Assembly (NCBI RefSeq): GCF_008369445.1
Contig: NZ_VTWH01000002.1
Span: 620,001 to 684,000 of the forward strand
Direction of reading: 5' to 3'
Source of the DNA: Aureimonas fodinaquatilis
GTDB lineage: Bacteria; Pseudomonadota; Alphaproteobacteria; Rhizobiales; Rhizobiaceae
DNA length: 64,000 nt
The position numbers were made by a program, and so were the translations under genes. Every line of letters begins with the position of its first letter. Positions within the stretch are counted from its first letter, which is position 1. The notes beneath the pieces are model-generated. The model searched no databases and was not told the DNA's origin. It worked only from the letters and a program-made list of their open reading frames with translations. Below are positions 1 through 7,919 of the stretch, piece after piece.

Positions 1-1
1 G

Positions 2-1045
2 GTGGCATCCGGCACCGGCCGGGTTGTCCCAACAACGCGCGAGCAGGTCATTCAATCGCTGGAGGGCGGCATCCTGTCGTCTCTTCACGTACGTCAGGAT
101 GACGTCGTGGAAGCGGGTCAGTTGCTCGCACAGCTTGATCCGAAGCAATCGCGATCCAACGTCGAGGAAAGTGCCGCACGCTACCGCGCCGCCATGGCCA
201 GCGCAGCCCGCCTGTCGGCTGAAGTCAACCGAACGGAGCTGTCCTTTCCCAGTGAGTTGGATGCCTTTCCGCACCTTATGCGTGCCGAGAGAGAGCTGTT
301 TGAGGCAAGAAGAAGCAGTTTGAATGACGCGCTTCGATGGGTGCGAGAATCGACTGAGCTTGTCCAAAGCGAGCTGTCGATCAACGAAGACCTTTCCACG
401 ATAGGCGCAGCCAGCACGGTCGAGGTGCTGCGGCTCAGGCGACAGCTTGTGGAGCTTGAACTTCAACAGGTTGAACTGCGCTCCGAGTACATCGTGCGCT
501 CGCGCGAGGAACTCTCCAAGGCCAACGCGGAAGTGTCGGCGCTCCGACCCGTTGTTGAAGGGCGAAACGATACATTGTCGCGCCTGACCCACCGCTCGCC
601 GGTACGCGGAATTGTGAAAAACATCGAGGTATCAACCGTTGGCGGTGTGGTGCCGCCAAATGGCGTCCTGATGGAGATTGTTCCGCTGGATGATCAACTG
701 TTGATTGAAGCGCGTGTCTCGCCACGCGATATTGCGTTCATCCACCCGGGACAGGCGGCGAACGTCAAGATTACAGCCTATGATTACGCTATATTTGGTG
801 GGCTGGAAGGCTATGTCAGCTCTATCTCTCCCGACACTATTCGTGACGAAATTGATCCGAACATCTTTTACTATCGCGTTTTTGTGAGAACCGCGTCAGA
901 CGCTCTCGTTAACACTGAAGGTCAAAGCTTTGCTATAGTTCCCGGAATGATTGCAACTGCTGATATTAGGACTGGAACAAAATCCGTACTTCGATATTTA
1001 TTGAAACCATTGAACAGAGCAAGCGAAGCGCTCCGTGAACGGTAG
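2..1045 (+). CDS. HlyD-family membrane fusion protein of a type I secretion system (5' end outside window)
   Basis: Periplasmic adaptor that links an inner-membrane ABC exporter to a TolC-type outer-membrane channel. The visible part starts with a lipoyl-like half motif (VIQSLEGGILSSLHVRQDD, about residues 16-34), continues through a long charged alpha-helical hairpin rich in Glu, Arg and Leu (about 50-200), then the second lipoyl half (LTHRSPVRGIVKNIEVSTVG) and the C-terminal beta-barrel. Family members usually have about 390-440 residues with an N-terminal membrane helix. That helix is missing here, so the true start lies before the window and the GTG at position 2 is only the first in-frame codon. 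The ABC ATPase partner is presumably upstream. The substrate is unknown. Confidence 0.9.
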   Translation: MASGTGRVVPTTREQVIQSLEGGILSSLHVRQDDVVEAGQLLAQLDPKQSRSNVEESAARYRAAMASAARLSAEVNRTELSFPSELDAFPHLMRAERELFEARRSSLNDALRWVRESTELVQSELSINEDLSTIGAASTVEVLRLRRQLVELELQQVELRSEYIVRSREELSKANAEVSALRPVVEGRNDTLSRLTHRSPVRGIVKNIEVSTVGGVVPPNGVLMEIVPLDDQLLIEARVSPRDIAFIHPGQAANVKITAYDYAIFGGLEGYVSSISPDTIRDEIDPNIFYYRVFVRTASDALVNTEGQSFAIVPGMIATADIRTGTKSVLRYLLKPLNRASEALRER

Positions 1046-1120
1046 CGTACATAGTAGAGGTAACATCTACGCTGACCCTGTTCATTTTCTAGTTAGAGAA
1101 TAGAAACGGGAGGTGTTGGC

Positions 1121-1837
1121 ATGGGTAGACCTTACAGACCTGGAAGCTTATCGCATATTCCGCCATACCAGATATTAGCAGAGGAATTCTATCGGCGCAT
1201 TGTCAATGGCCGCTGGCCGCGCGGGCGTATACTGAAAAGCGATGCTCTTGTTGCTGAAGAATTTGGCGTCAGCGTGCCGACCGTGCGTCGCGCATTCGAT
1301 GTTCTGGAGCAATTGAACCTGATTGTTCGCCTGAAAGGCCATCGCAAAATGGTGGGTGCCGATCCCGACAAACGCGCATCGGCTCTGATGAGCTTCGTGG
1401 ACCATAATGGCGACCCCGTGGGCGGCAAGGTGGACATCATCTCAATTGAAAAAATCAGCGCAGAACGTGCTGGCTATGCCGCGCGCCGTTTGGGCCATGT
1501 GCAGGAGCTGTTGTGCATCATTCGCTCCAGAACATATGGCAACCGCATTTTCGCGGTCGAAACCGCATTTGTTGTTGCCCAGGAACAGATACCCAGTTTG
1601 CAGGATCTGCGCCTGTCCGCGGCCCATGGCGTCGTTGCAGGGCAGATTGCCGTCAGCAAGGAAGAGTATGCGTGCGTGAGTGAGCCAACACAGATATCTG
1701 CCTCGCTTCTGGAGCTTGATGCGCAGGAGTCTGTTCTGGAGGTGCGGCGCACATTGCTGGGCTTTGACGAGGTGCCACTGGAGGTGGATGTCACGCAATG
1801 CGTTCTGGGCCAGGAATTAAGATACCGGACGGCCTGA
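1121..1837 (+). CDS. GntR-family transcriptional regulator, HutC/UTRA type
   Basis: A DNA-binding regulator of 238 residues. The N-terminal winged helix-turn-helix (about residues 14-80) has the GntR pattern PYQILAEEFYRRIVNGRWPRG followed by a recognition helix around VSVPTVRRAFDVLEQLN. The C-terminal half (about 95-235) fits the UTRA ligand-binding fold of HutC-like proteins. GGGAGG lies 7 bases before the ATG and fixes the start. It sits between a secretion adaptor gene and a pilus locus, all on the plus strand, so it may control either one. Its ligand cannot be told from the sequence. Confidence 0.9.
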   Translation: MGRPYRPGSLSHIPPYQILAEEFYRRIVNGRWPRGRILKSDALVAEEFGVSVPTVRRAFDVLEQLNLIVRLKGHRKMVGADPDKRASALMSFVDHNGDPVGGKVDIISIEKISAERAGYAARRLGHVQELLCIIRSRTYGNRIFAVETAFVVAQEQIPSLQDLRLSAAHGVVAGQIAVSKEEYACVSEPTQISASLLELDAQESVLEVRRTLLGFDEVPLEVDVTQCVLGQELRYRTA

Positions 1838-1988
1838 AAGGTATTTTTCAATATTATAAATGAATGCTCTTTTTAGCCGGCTTTGTTTTGAATGACTTTA
1901 CGGCAACACCGCATCTACTTCTTTCGGCTTATGATCCATCATCGTCCGGCTGGCAACCCCGGCTGACGCATTTGGAACGGAGTGCCGC

Positions 1989-2486
1989 ATGAACTTGCGT
2001 CGAAACACAGTATTTTTTGGTGCGATGGTGTTTTCCGCCATCGCCAGTCAGGCATCAGCTCAAACGAGCACAGCAACCTTGAATGTCACGCTGACAATCG
2101 AAGGTGAATGCACCATTGGTGGAGGAACTCTGGCTTTTCCAACTTCGGGTGTGCTGACGGCCAATGTTGACGCCGACACCACGATATCGGTCCAGTGCAC
2201 TTCAGGCACACCCTATACAATCGAGCTTAATGGCGGCACAGGTGCCGGCGGAACGCCCACGACACGGTTGTTGACCAGTGGAGCGGGTGGCGTCGTGACC
2301 TATTCCCTGTTTACGGATGCGGCGCGGACCACCGTGTGGGGCACAACAGCCGAAGGCACGCCACTGGCTGGCACAGGCACCGGTGGCATAGACACAGTGC
2401 CAGTTTACGGACGGGTTCCACCTCAGGCCACCGCACCCGCGGCTGGTGTCTACACAGACGTGGTAACAGCCACAATCATCTACTGA
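1989..2486 (+). CDS. Spore coat U (SCPU) domain pilin, probable major subunit of a Csu-like pilus
   Basis: A secreted protein of 165 residues with a signal peptide (about 1-24, ending ASQASA) and one SCPU domain. Two conserved Cys (in EGECTIGG and SVQCTSG) probably form the disulphide typical of archaic chaperone-usher pilins. The C-terminal end (VYGRVPPQ ... YTDVVTATIIY) matches the end of the two-domain protein at 5437-6345, as expected for subunits using the same usher. It is first in the order pilin, chaperone, usher, tip protein, like the csu operon. A Shine-Dalgarno-like GGAG precedes the ATG. Confidence 0.85.
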   Translation: MNLRRNTVFFGAMVFSAIASQASAQTSTATLNVTLTIEGECTIGGGTLAFPTSGVLTANVDADTTISVQCTSGTPYTIELNGGTGAGGTPTTRLLTSGAGGVVTYSLFTDAARTTVWGTTAEGTPLAGTGTGGIDTVPVYGRVPPQATAPAAGVYTDVVTATIIY

Positions 2487-2605
2487 TCATTTTCCAGACC
2501 ATGGAACTGCAGGTTCAGCACTCCGCCTGAACTTCCAGTCCCGGAGGTGCAAATCCGCCGCGCTCCACTGATCCTGCTTCACCTCACCATGCCGGGAGGC
2601 ACGAA

Positions 2606-3034
2606 ATGTTCATTCGACCGATCACTGTGCTGTCAGCCGTTTTATGTATTGCTTTGCCAACGCTGGCTGACGCCAGCTCAATCCGCGTCTCACCTACCAG
2701 GGTGGAGCTAAGCGGCGGTGATGCATCTACCGTGCGGGTTCGCAACGAGGATCGCCACCCCGTCAGCGTCCAGGTTCGCGTTTTTCGGTCCATTCCACGC
2801 GGCACCGGCTTTCAACTGGAGCCAACACGGGATGTTGTGGCCAGCCCGCCTATAACCACCCTCAGCCCCGGAGCTGAAAACCTTGTGCGGATAGTGCGTG
2901 TTTCCCGGGGGCCAGTGGATACCCGGCAGACCTATCGCGTTCTGGTAGATGAAGTGCCCGACAGACGGCGCATGCAACCAGGAACGGTGGCAGTTGTCGT
3001 CCGGCACTCTATCCCCGTCGTTTTCTCTGACTGA
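2606..3034 (+). CDS. Pilus periplasmic chaperone reduced to its N-terminal Ig domain
   Basis: A PapD/CsuC-like chaperone caps pilus subunits in the periplasm by donor-strand complementation. This one has a signal peptide (about 1-24) and an N-terminal Ig domain with the usual marks: SIRVSPTRVELS, conserved Arg/Val strands (VSVQVRVFR), the usher-contact face YRVLVDEVP and an alternating hydrophobic G1 strand (AVVVRHSIPVVF). Family members have about 240-280 residues and a second Ig domain. Here the frame stops right after G1, at 142 residues, and the usher starts 11 bases later, so the second domain is absent. GGGAGG precedes the ATG. Family call is firm; whether it works is uncertain. Confidence 0.8.
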   Translation: MFIRPITVLSAVLCIALPTLADASSIRVSPTRVELSGGDASTVRVRNEDRHPVSVQVRVFRSIPRGTGFQLEPTRDVVASPPITTLSPGAENLVRIVRVSRGPVDTRQTYRVLVDEVPDRRRMQPGTVAVVVRHSIPVVFSD

Positions 3035-3045
3035 ACCCTTGTAAA

Positions 3046-5436
3046 ATGGCCCGTTCCGGTTATCGGCTCGCGGCATTGCGGTTGACCGCCTTGCTCTGGG
3101 TGATGCTCCTGTCGAGTGTGGCTCAGGCTCGAGATTTGTATCTTGAAGTCTTCATCAATGGTGTGTCCACAGAGTACATCGCGGCGTTTCGCGAGACGCC
3201 GGACGGACGGCTGGCTGGCGATGCTCTGCAGTTGGACAATGTTGGAATCTCCACCCGGTCGCTGGCGACGGACGCCGACGGCATGGTCAACCTGCAACAT
3301 CTCCAGGGCGTCAGCTTCCGTTATGACGAGGCCACACAGTCCATCCACTTTGAAGCTGTCGAAAACGCCCGCTCCGAGCGAAAAGTGAGTGCCGTCAGCG
3401 CCGCAGTTCAAAGGCCGCAGCCCGATGCGGCGTTGACGGGAGCGCTGGTGAATTACTCGCTTCTTGCCGGTGCAGGCGGCGGCGATGCAACCGACATTTT
3501 TACGTTTGAAGGACTTTCCGGTCAGTTTGAACCCAGAATTTTCGGACGCTTCGGGGTGATATCCGGCAGTTTTGTCGCGCAGACCGATGACGAGGGATTT
3601 TACGGATCACGGCGGTTGGATACAACCTGGTCCTATTCCGACGTGGATGTCATGCGCAGCTACACTGCCGGTGACCTGATCACCGGCGGTCTTTCCTGGA
3701 CACGCCCGGTAAGATTGGGCGGTGTCCAGATATCGCGCGATTTCGGCTTGCGGCCGGATCTGGTGACGTTTCCCATTCCGGCAATATCCGGCAGCGCTGC
3801 CGTTCCATCCTCGGTTGAAGTCTATATTGACAATGCGCGCCGATATTCGGGCGATGTGCCAGCCGGGCCCTTTCGAATAACGGACTTGCCGGTTGTTACG
3901 GGCAGCGGGACCGCCCGTCTGGTTGTGCGCGACGCACAAGGCCAAGAGGTCGTCTCCGATTCAGCGTTTTTTGCTACCGGCAGCCTGCTGGCGCCCGGTC
4001 TGTTTGACTATTCGGTTGAGGCAGGGTTTGCCCGGCTTTTCTATGGGGTCAACTCGTTCGACTATGATGATCGTCTGATGGGGTCAGCAACATTTCGCTA
4101 CGGGTGGAATGACTGGCTGACTGTTGAAGGCCATGTTGAAGGCGGCGAAGACCTGCTGAACGGCGGCGCAGGTGTGGTGTTTGGCTTGGGCCCCTTTGGT
4201 GTTGCCAGCCTGGCAGCCGCGGGCAGCACAAGCTCTGCGGGGCAAGGTATGCTGGCAGCCGCTTCGCTGGAGTTTGATATTTTTGAAGCCCGGATTTCCG
4301 GTCGGATGCAGCGCAGTTTTGGCGAGTATGACGATATAGCATCCGTCACGGCCGCACCTTTTACGGATGTTTTTGACGACATATGGCTGTTGGGACTTGG
4401 TCGCCCTGCGCGCGCAATTGACCAGTTGGCGGTCTCTCTGCCCCTTCCCTTCGACGACAGCTTCATCAACTTCAATTACACACGCCTGGAAACAGCGCTT
4501 GGTGACGAAACGGCCCTGTTGGGAGCCACCTATTCGCGTTCAATTCTGAAACACACCAATATCTTCGCCTCTGGCTTTACGTCGCTGAATGATGACGCGT
4601 TTGGCGCATTTGTCGGCTTGACTGTTCCCATCGGACAAAAGGTCAGTGTGACCGCCAGCGCATCGGCCGCGGAAGATGGAACATATGGAACTATTGACGC
4701 AATTCGACCGGAAGGCTGGGAAACCGGCGACTATGGCTGGCGGATCCGCGCCGGTCAGGGCAGTCGCACAATCCGTGATCTGGCTGGCAGCTATCGAGGC
4801 GAATATGCGCGAGTTGCAGCAACAGTTTCACAATTTGACGATCGTTATGACGCCACCATCAATGCGACGGGTTCAATCGTGGCGGCTGGCGGTGGTGTGT
4901 TTGCCACCAACTGGGTGGATGATGCATTCGCCATTGTCGACATCGGTGCGCCGGGCGTCGTCGTGTCTCACGAAAACCGACCGGTAGGAACAACAGGGCC
5001 CGGCGGACGAATGATTGTGCCGCGCCTTCGCTCCTATGAAGTGAATGCGGTTTCCATCGACCCATCGGCGCTGCCGGTGGATGCAATGGTCGAAGCGACA
5101 AACCTGCGGGTAACGCCGCCAGATCGTTCCGGCGTACTGGTGGATTTCGGGGTTGAGGCCGCACCGATGGCCGCTTTGGTCGAGTTTGTCCATGGCACGG
5201 AAAATCCATCGGAGCCGATCCCTGTCGGCACCGTTGTTTCGGTAGCAGGTGTCACCGAAGATGCTCTGGTTGGGTATGACGGGCAGGCATATGTCACAGG
5301 ACTGTCGGCGCGCAATGACGCGACCCTGCAACTGCCCGATGGCCGCCGTTGCCGGGCACAGTTTTTCTACGCGCCATCACCGGGTGAGCAGGTTGTCATA
5401 GACCAGGTTGTTTGTGCATTTCTGGAGGAATTTTAG
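3046..5436 (+). CDS. Outer-membrane fimbrial usher (FimD/CsuD-like)
   Basis: An outer-membrane beta-barrel that assembles and secretes pilus subunits. The protein has 796 residues: a signal peptide (about 1-28, ending VAQA), an N-terminal subunit-binding domain starting DLYLEVFINGV, the barrel with its plug domain (about 150-620), and C-terminal domains ending with a Cys pair (RRCRAQFF and VVCAFLEEF). The length matches archaic ushers. Its ATG has no clear Shine-Dalgarno sequence and lies 11 bases after the shortened chaperone's stop, which fits translational coupling or a deletion that removed the original junction. It abuts the next gene exactly, its stop codon ending at 5436. Confidence 0.92.
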   Translation: MARSGYRLAALRLTALLWVMLLSSVAQARDLYLEVFINGVSTEYIAAFRETPDGRLAGDALQLDNVGISTRSLATDADGMVNLQHLQGVSFRYDEATQSIHFEAVENARSERKVSAVSAAVQRPQPDAALTGALVNYSLLAGAGGGDATDIFTFEGLSGQFEPRIFGRFGVISGSFVAQTDDEGFYGSRRLDTTWSYSDVDVMRSYTAGDLITGGLSWTRPVRLGGVQISRDFGLRPDLVTFPIPAISGSAAVPSSVEVYIDNARRYSGDVPAGPFRITDLPVVTGSGTARLVVRDAQGQEVVSDSAFFATGSLLAPGLFDYSVEAGFARLFYGVNSFDYDDRLMGSATFRYGWNDWLTVEGHVEGGEDLLNGGAGVVFGLGPFGVASLAAAGSTSSAGQGMLAAASLEFDIFEARISGRMQRSFGEYDDIASVTAAPFTDVFDDIWLLGLGRPARAIDQLAVSLPLPFDDSFINFNYTRLETALGDETALLGATYSRSILKHTNIFASGFTSLNDDAFGAFVGLTVPIGQKVSVTASASAAEDGTYGTIDAIRPEGWETGDYGWRIRAGQGSRTIRDLAGSYRGEYARVAATVSQFDDRYDATINATGSIVAAGGGVFATNWVDDAFAIVDIGAPGVVVSHENRPVGTTGPGGRMIVPRLRSYEVNAVSIDPSALPVDAMVEATNLRVTPPDRSGVLVDFGVEAAPMAALVEFVHGTENPSEPIPVGTVVSVAGVTEDALVGYDGQAYVTGLSARNDATLQLPDGRRCRAQFFYAPSPGEQVVIDQVVCAFLEEF

Positions 5437-6345
5437 ATGAGATTCTGGCTGTCTCTCGGCGCTTTGCTTCTGATCGCCACCCCGGCCGCGGCTCAATGCA
5501 CCATGAGCGTTTCCAACATTGATTTCGGTTCGATTGACCCGCTGCGAACCACGACAGCCGTGGCGGTGGGACAGGTTGGAGTGAACTGCGGCCTGCTGGG
5601 GGTTTTCTGCCCCAGCATCAGCTACGGATCCGGCGGCGTCGGGTCTTCACCACGGCGCAGGCTGCTCGGGCCGGGCGGTGCCTTTCTGGAATTTGATGTG
5701 TTTCGCGATGCAGGCTACTCCGTGCCATTTGGCGCACGGGACACCCCGGCACTGGGGCAGCCACAGCTCGTAGCAAACCTGATCAATTACTCCGCGCCGG
5801 TCTACGCCAGGCTCTACCGCGGAGCGACTATTCCACCACCGGGCCTCTATGTAGCAAGTTTCACCGGCAACAATGCCTATGTGGACTATGGTCTCACAGC
5901 GCTGCTTGGCTGTGGAACCCTGACTGCACGGTCAACAACCAGTTTCAACGTGTCAGCGCGGGTGGAATCGCAGTGCAGCGTCACGGCCGCCCCGTTGAAC
6001 TTTGGCACCACCGGCGTCATTCGAACCGCAATCGATGCAGCCACCAATCTGTCTGTCCAATGCACTCCCGGCACCACTTATCGAATAACCCTGGATGGCG
6101 GCAGAACAGCCGCCACCAACCCTGCGCAGCGAAGGATGCAGGCACCTAATGGCCGGCAGGTTGTCTATGGACTGTATCGCAACGCAGCCAGAACTCAGCC
6201 ATGGGGGGAAACAGCGGCAGATCTGTTAACGGGCTCTGGCGACGGCACCATTCAGAGCGTTCCGATTTTTGGAAGAGTTCCGCCTCAGGTCACTCCCCCG
6301 CCATCTGTCTACACTGACACAGTGCTCGTCACCATTACCTACTGA
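5437..6345 (+). CDS. Two-domain SCPU protein, probable pilus tip adhesin (CsuE-like)
   Basis: A secreted protein of 302 residues with a signal peptide (about 1-19, ending PAAA) and two SCPU domains: about 20-160 (starting QCTMSVSNIDFGSIDP) and about 165-302 (starting SARVESQCSVTAAPLNFG). In Csu-type pili the last gene codes for a two-domain tip adhesin, and position and architecture match. The second domain resembles the single-domain pilin at 1989-2486, sharing an FGRVPPQ/YGRVPPQ segment and a YTD end. Its ATG directly follows the usher stop without a gap, suggesting translational coupling. Confidence 0.85.
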   Translation: MRFWLSLGALLLIATPAAAQCTMSVSNIDFGSIDPLRTTTAVAVGQVGVNCGLLGVFCPSISYGSGGVGSSPRRRLLGPGGAFLEFDVFRDAGYSVPFGARDTPALGQPQLVANLINYSAPVYARLYRGATIPPPGLYVASFTGNNAYVDYGLTALLGCGTLTARSTTSFNVSARVESQCSVTAAPLNFGTTGVIRTAIDAATNLSVQCTPGTTYRITLDGGRTAATNPAQRRMQAPNGRQVVYGLYRNAARTQPWGETAADLLTGSGDGTIQSVPIFGRVPPQVTPPPSVYTDTVLVTITY

Positions 6346-6377
6346 TGGCTCCACGCGCCAATGCGCACGTTTACCCA

Positions 6378-6536
6378 TTACCCGAAGGAACCGAGCGCCC
6401 AGAAAGGCCCGCCGAACACGACAAGATAGGCAGCCAGAAGCATCAAAAACCTGCCTGTGCCAACAATCACGTCAACGTCGAAAATCAAGCCGAGCGAATG
6501 GGGATGGATTTCGCCAGCGCGATCGCGCTGATCCAT
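6378..6536 (-). CDS. Small one-helix membrane protein, 52 residues
   Basis: A short frame I found by reading the minus strand. It starts MDQRDRAGEIHPHSLGLIFD and has a hydrophobic stretch of about 25 residues (around GRFLMLLAAYLVVFGGPFW) that should span the membrane once. GGAGAG lies 4 bases before the ATG. It begins 19 bases after the DUF427 stop and runs in the same direction, so it is probably the last gene of that transcript, and it ends 32 bases from the convergent pilus tip gene. I do not recognise a family. The polar N-terminus, clean hydrophobic segment and ribosome binding site support it as real. Confidence 0.55.
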   Translation of the reverse strand: MDQRDRAGEIHPHSLGLIFDVDVIVGTGRFLMLLAAYLVVFGGPFWALGSFG

Positions 6537-6555
6537 CACACTCTCCAATTAAATT

Positions 6556-6882
6556 CTACCCTGCGATGATGTGCAACTTGTCGGGGTCAAACCCGACATA
6601 GTCCACAAGGCGCAGAGTGGCTCCGCAACCATCAGCTACAAGCCATGCTGCCCTTTCCACGCCGCCGCCTGAGGCAGTGACGGAATAGTATTGAAAGTCT
6701 TCCACCGCGTCGGTGCGCGCCATCTGCTCGAAATAGACATCTGCCGAAGGAAGGTAATAAATCGGCGTTTCCCGCTGCCCATGCACAAGCAACGCGTGCT
6801 CGCTGCTGGCGATGACGGCATCATGATGCTTGACCACGACCGGCCGGTGCTCCACCTCAATCCGCAACTGGTCTCTGTCCAT
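6556..6882 (-). CDS. DUF427 family protein
   Basis: A protein of 108 residues resembling the DUF427 fold: an N-terminal strand region (LRIEVEHRPVVVKHHDAVIA), the family-like segment PIYYLPSADVYFEQM followed by FQYYSVTASG, and a C-terminal YVGFDPDKLHI. DUF427 proteins are small cytosolic proteins of unknown biochemical role. I chose ATG at 6882 because GAGAGGAG lies just upstream; an in-frame ATG at 6903 would add seven residues. It lies downstream of the oxidase cluster on the same strand, 99 bases after the DUF6790 gene. A link to respiration is inferred only from position. Confidence 0.75.
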   Translation of the reverse strand: MDRDQLRIEVEHRPVVVKHHDAVIASSEHALLVHGQRETPIYYLPSADVYFEQMARTDAVEDFQYYSVTASGGGVERAAWLVADGCGATLRLVDYVGFDPDKLHIIAG

Positions 6883-6981
6883 AATTGTCTCCTCTCTGAT
6901 CAAGAAGAGAACGCAGGACCGCCGTGCCGGTTGTGCGTTGGATTGTCACGGCAGGTCAGGGACGAAAACCTTATTGCAGGT

Positions 6982-7479
6982 TTACCGGCTCAGGTTTTCT
7001 TTTCTATGGCGCCACACGATCCAGAGCAGGGCTGGAAGCAAGATGACATGCAGCAGCGTTATCACCTGCAGCAAGCCAAAATTGTCGGGTGAAAAATCCC
7101 CCGCCGCAGCCTGCCTGACATGGCCGATCAGCACACCGGCATATGACAGGGTCATCATGACAACCACGGCACTTTTGAAAGAGAGCGACCGCCAGAACGA
7201 TATGATGGCCGTGATGCCAAGTGCCAGATCAGAGATGCCGATTTCAAATTCGTAAGGGCTGGGCTGCCAGCCGATTTGAGCTGAAGCAATTTCGGGAAAA
7301 AATACGTGGAAAAAACCACCCCAGCTGGCTTCAACACCCACAGACAACAAAAGCAGCCAGGCCAGATACCGCTCTGGCGCATAGGCAGGGGTTCTGGTCA
7401 GGGCGGCAATTGCCAGCGCCGCAATGAGCATGACCAGAGGAATGTTTTCAAAGAAGAGCCTTATGCTGTCGCCAATCAT
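6982..7479 (-). CDS. DUF6790-like four-helix membrane protein
   Basis: An integral membrane protein of 165 residues with about four hydrophobic segments (near 8-28, 38-58, 75-105 and 130-155). The segment WGGFFHVFFPEIASAQIGW followed by SPYEFEIGISDLALG is characteristic of the family I recall as DUF6790; no function is established. I prefer ATG 7479 because AAGGA lies 6 bases upstream; ATG 7485 sits directly on that site. It follows the oxidase genes in the same direction with a gap of about 90 bases and may belong to a longer transcript. Confidence 0.75.
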   Translation of the reverse strand: MIGDSIRLFFENIPLVMLIAALAIAALTRTPAYAPERYLAWLLLLSVGVEASWGGFFHVFFPEIASAQIGWQPSPYEFEIGISDLALGITAIISFWRSLSFKSAVVVMMTLSYAGVLIGHVRQAAAGDFSPDNFGLLQVITLLHVILLPALLWIVWRHRKENLSR

Positions 7480-7568
7480 AACCATTCCTTAGCAAGCAAA
7501 TTGAGACAGAAACATTAGACAGATTGATTCAGCAATTCACAAGCGCAGGCTGCTTTATTTCGATGAGG

Positions 7569-7919
7569 TCAGCACTGTGTCAAAACCGGAATTCCGGCAA
7601 ATACAAATGCAGTGGCCGGAACTGCGACAAGCCCTGCCCCGAATGAAACCCACCACAGAAAGTCTGTTGCAGACGAGCGGCCCGCATTGTGCCGCATGCG
7701 CCGGTAAAGCCAGACCGCCAGCAGCCCGGCTAGGGCGATGTTGACAAGAGCGACCAACAGCAAAAGCAGGCGCTGAAAAGACATTGGACCAATAGAAATG
7801 TTTTGCCACCCGAACTCGCAACCGGTGGAAAGCAGGCCATAGACTGCCACAAAGCCAACAGACCACAGGGTAAAACCCGCGGCCATGAGCAGCAGAAGGC
7901 GGGGCGAGTTTAATCTCAT
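7569..7919 (-). CDS. Small three-helix membrane protein coupled to the fused oxidase gene
   Basis: A protein of 116 residues with three predicted membrane segments (about 7-27, 48-70 and 85-112) and an Arg-rich loop (WLYRRMRHNAGR) between the last two. Its ATG overlaps the stop codon of the cytochrome oxidase subunit I+III gene (ATGA, 7919-7916), so the two are translated together. It could be a small oxidase subunit or an assembly helper, but I do not recognise a named family. The coupled start was chosen over an in-frame start 30 bases upstream. Confidence 0.7.
   Translation of the reverse strand: MRLNSPRLLLLMAAGFTLWSVGFVAVYGLLSTGCEFGWQNISIGPMSFQRLLLLLVALVNIALAGLLAVWLYRRMRHNAGRSSATDFLWWVSFGAGLVAVPATAFVFAGIPVLTQC

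Noticed and set aside
6345-6569. Plus-strand frame of 74 residues after the pilus tip gene
   Set aside because: Its composition is unlike a folded protein, it lacks a ribosome binding site, and the minus strand has a better small gene there.
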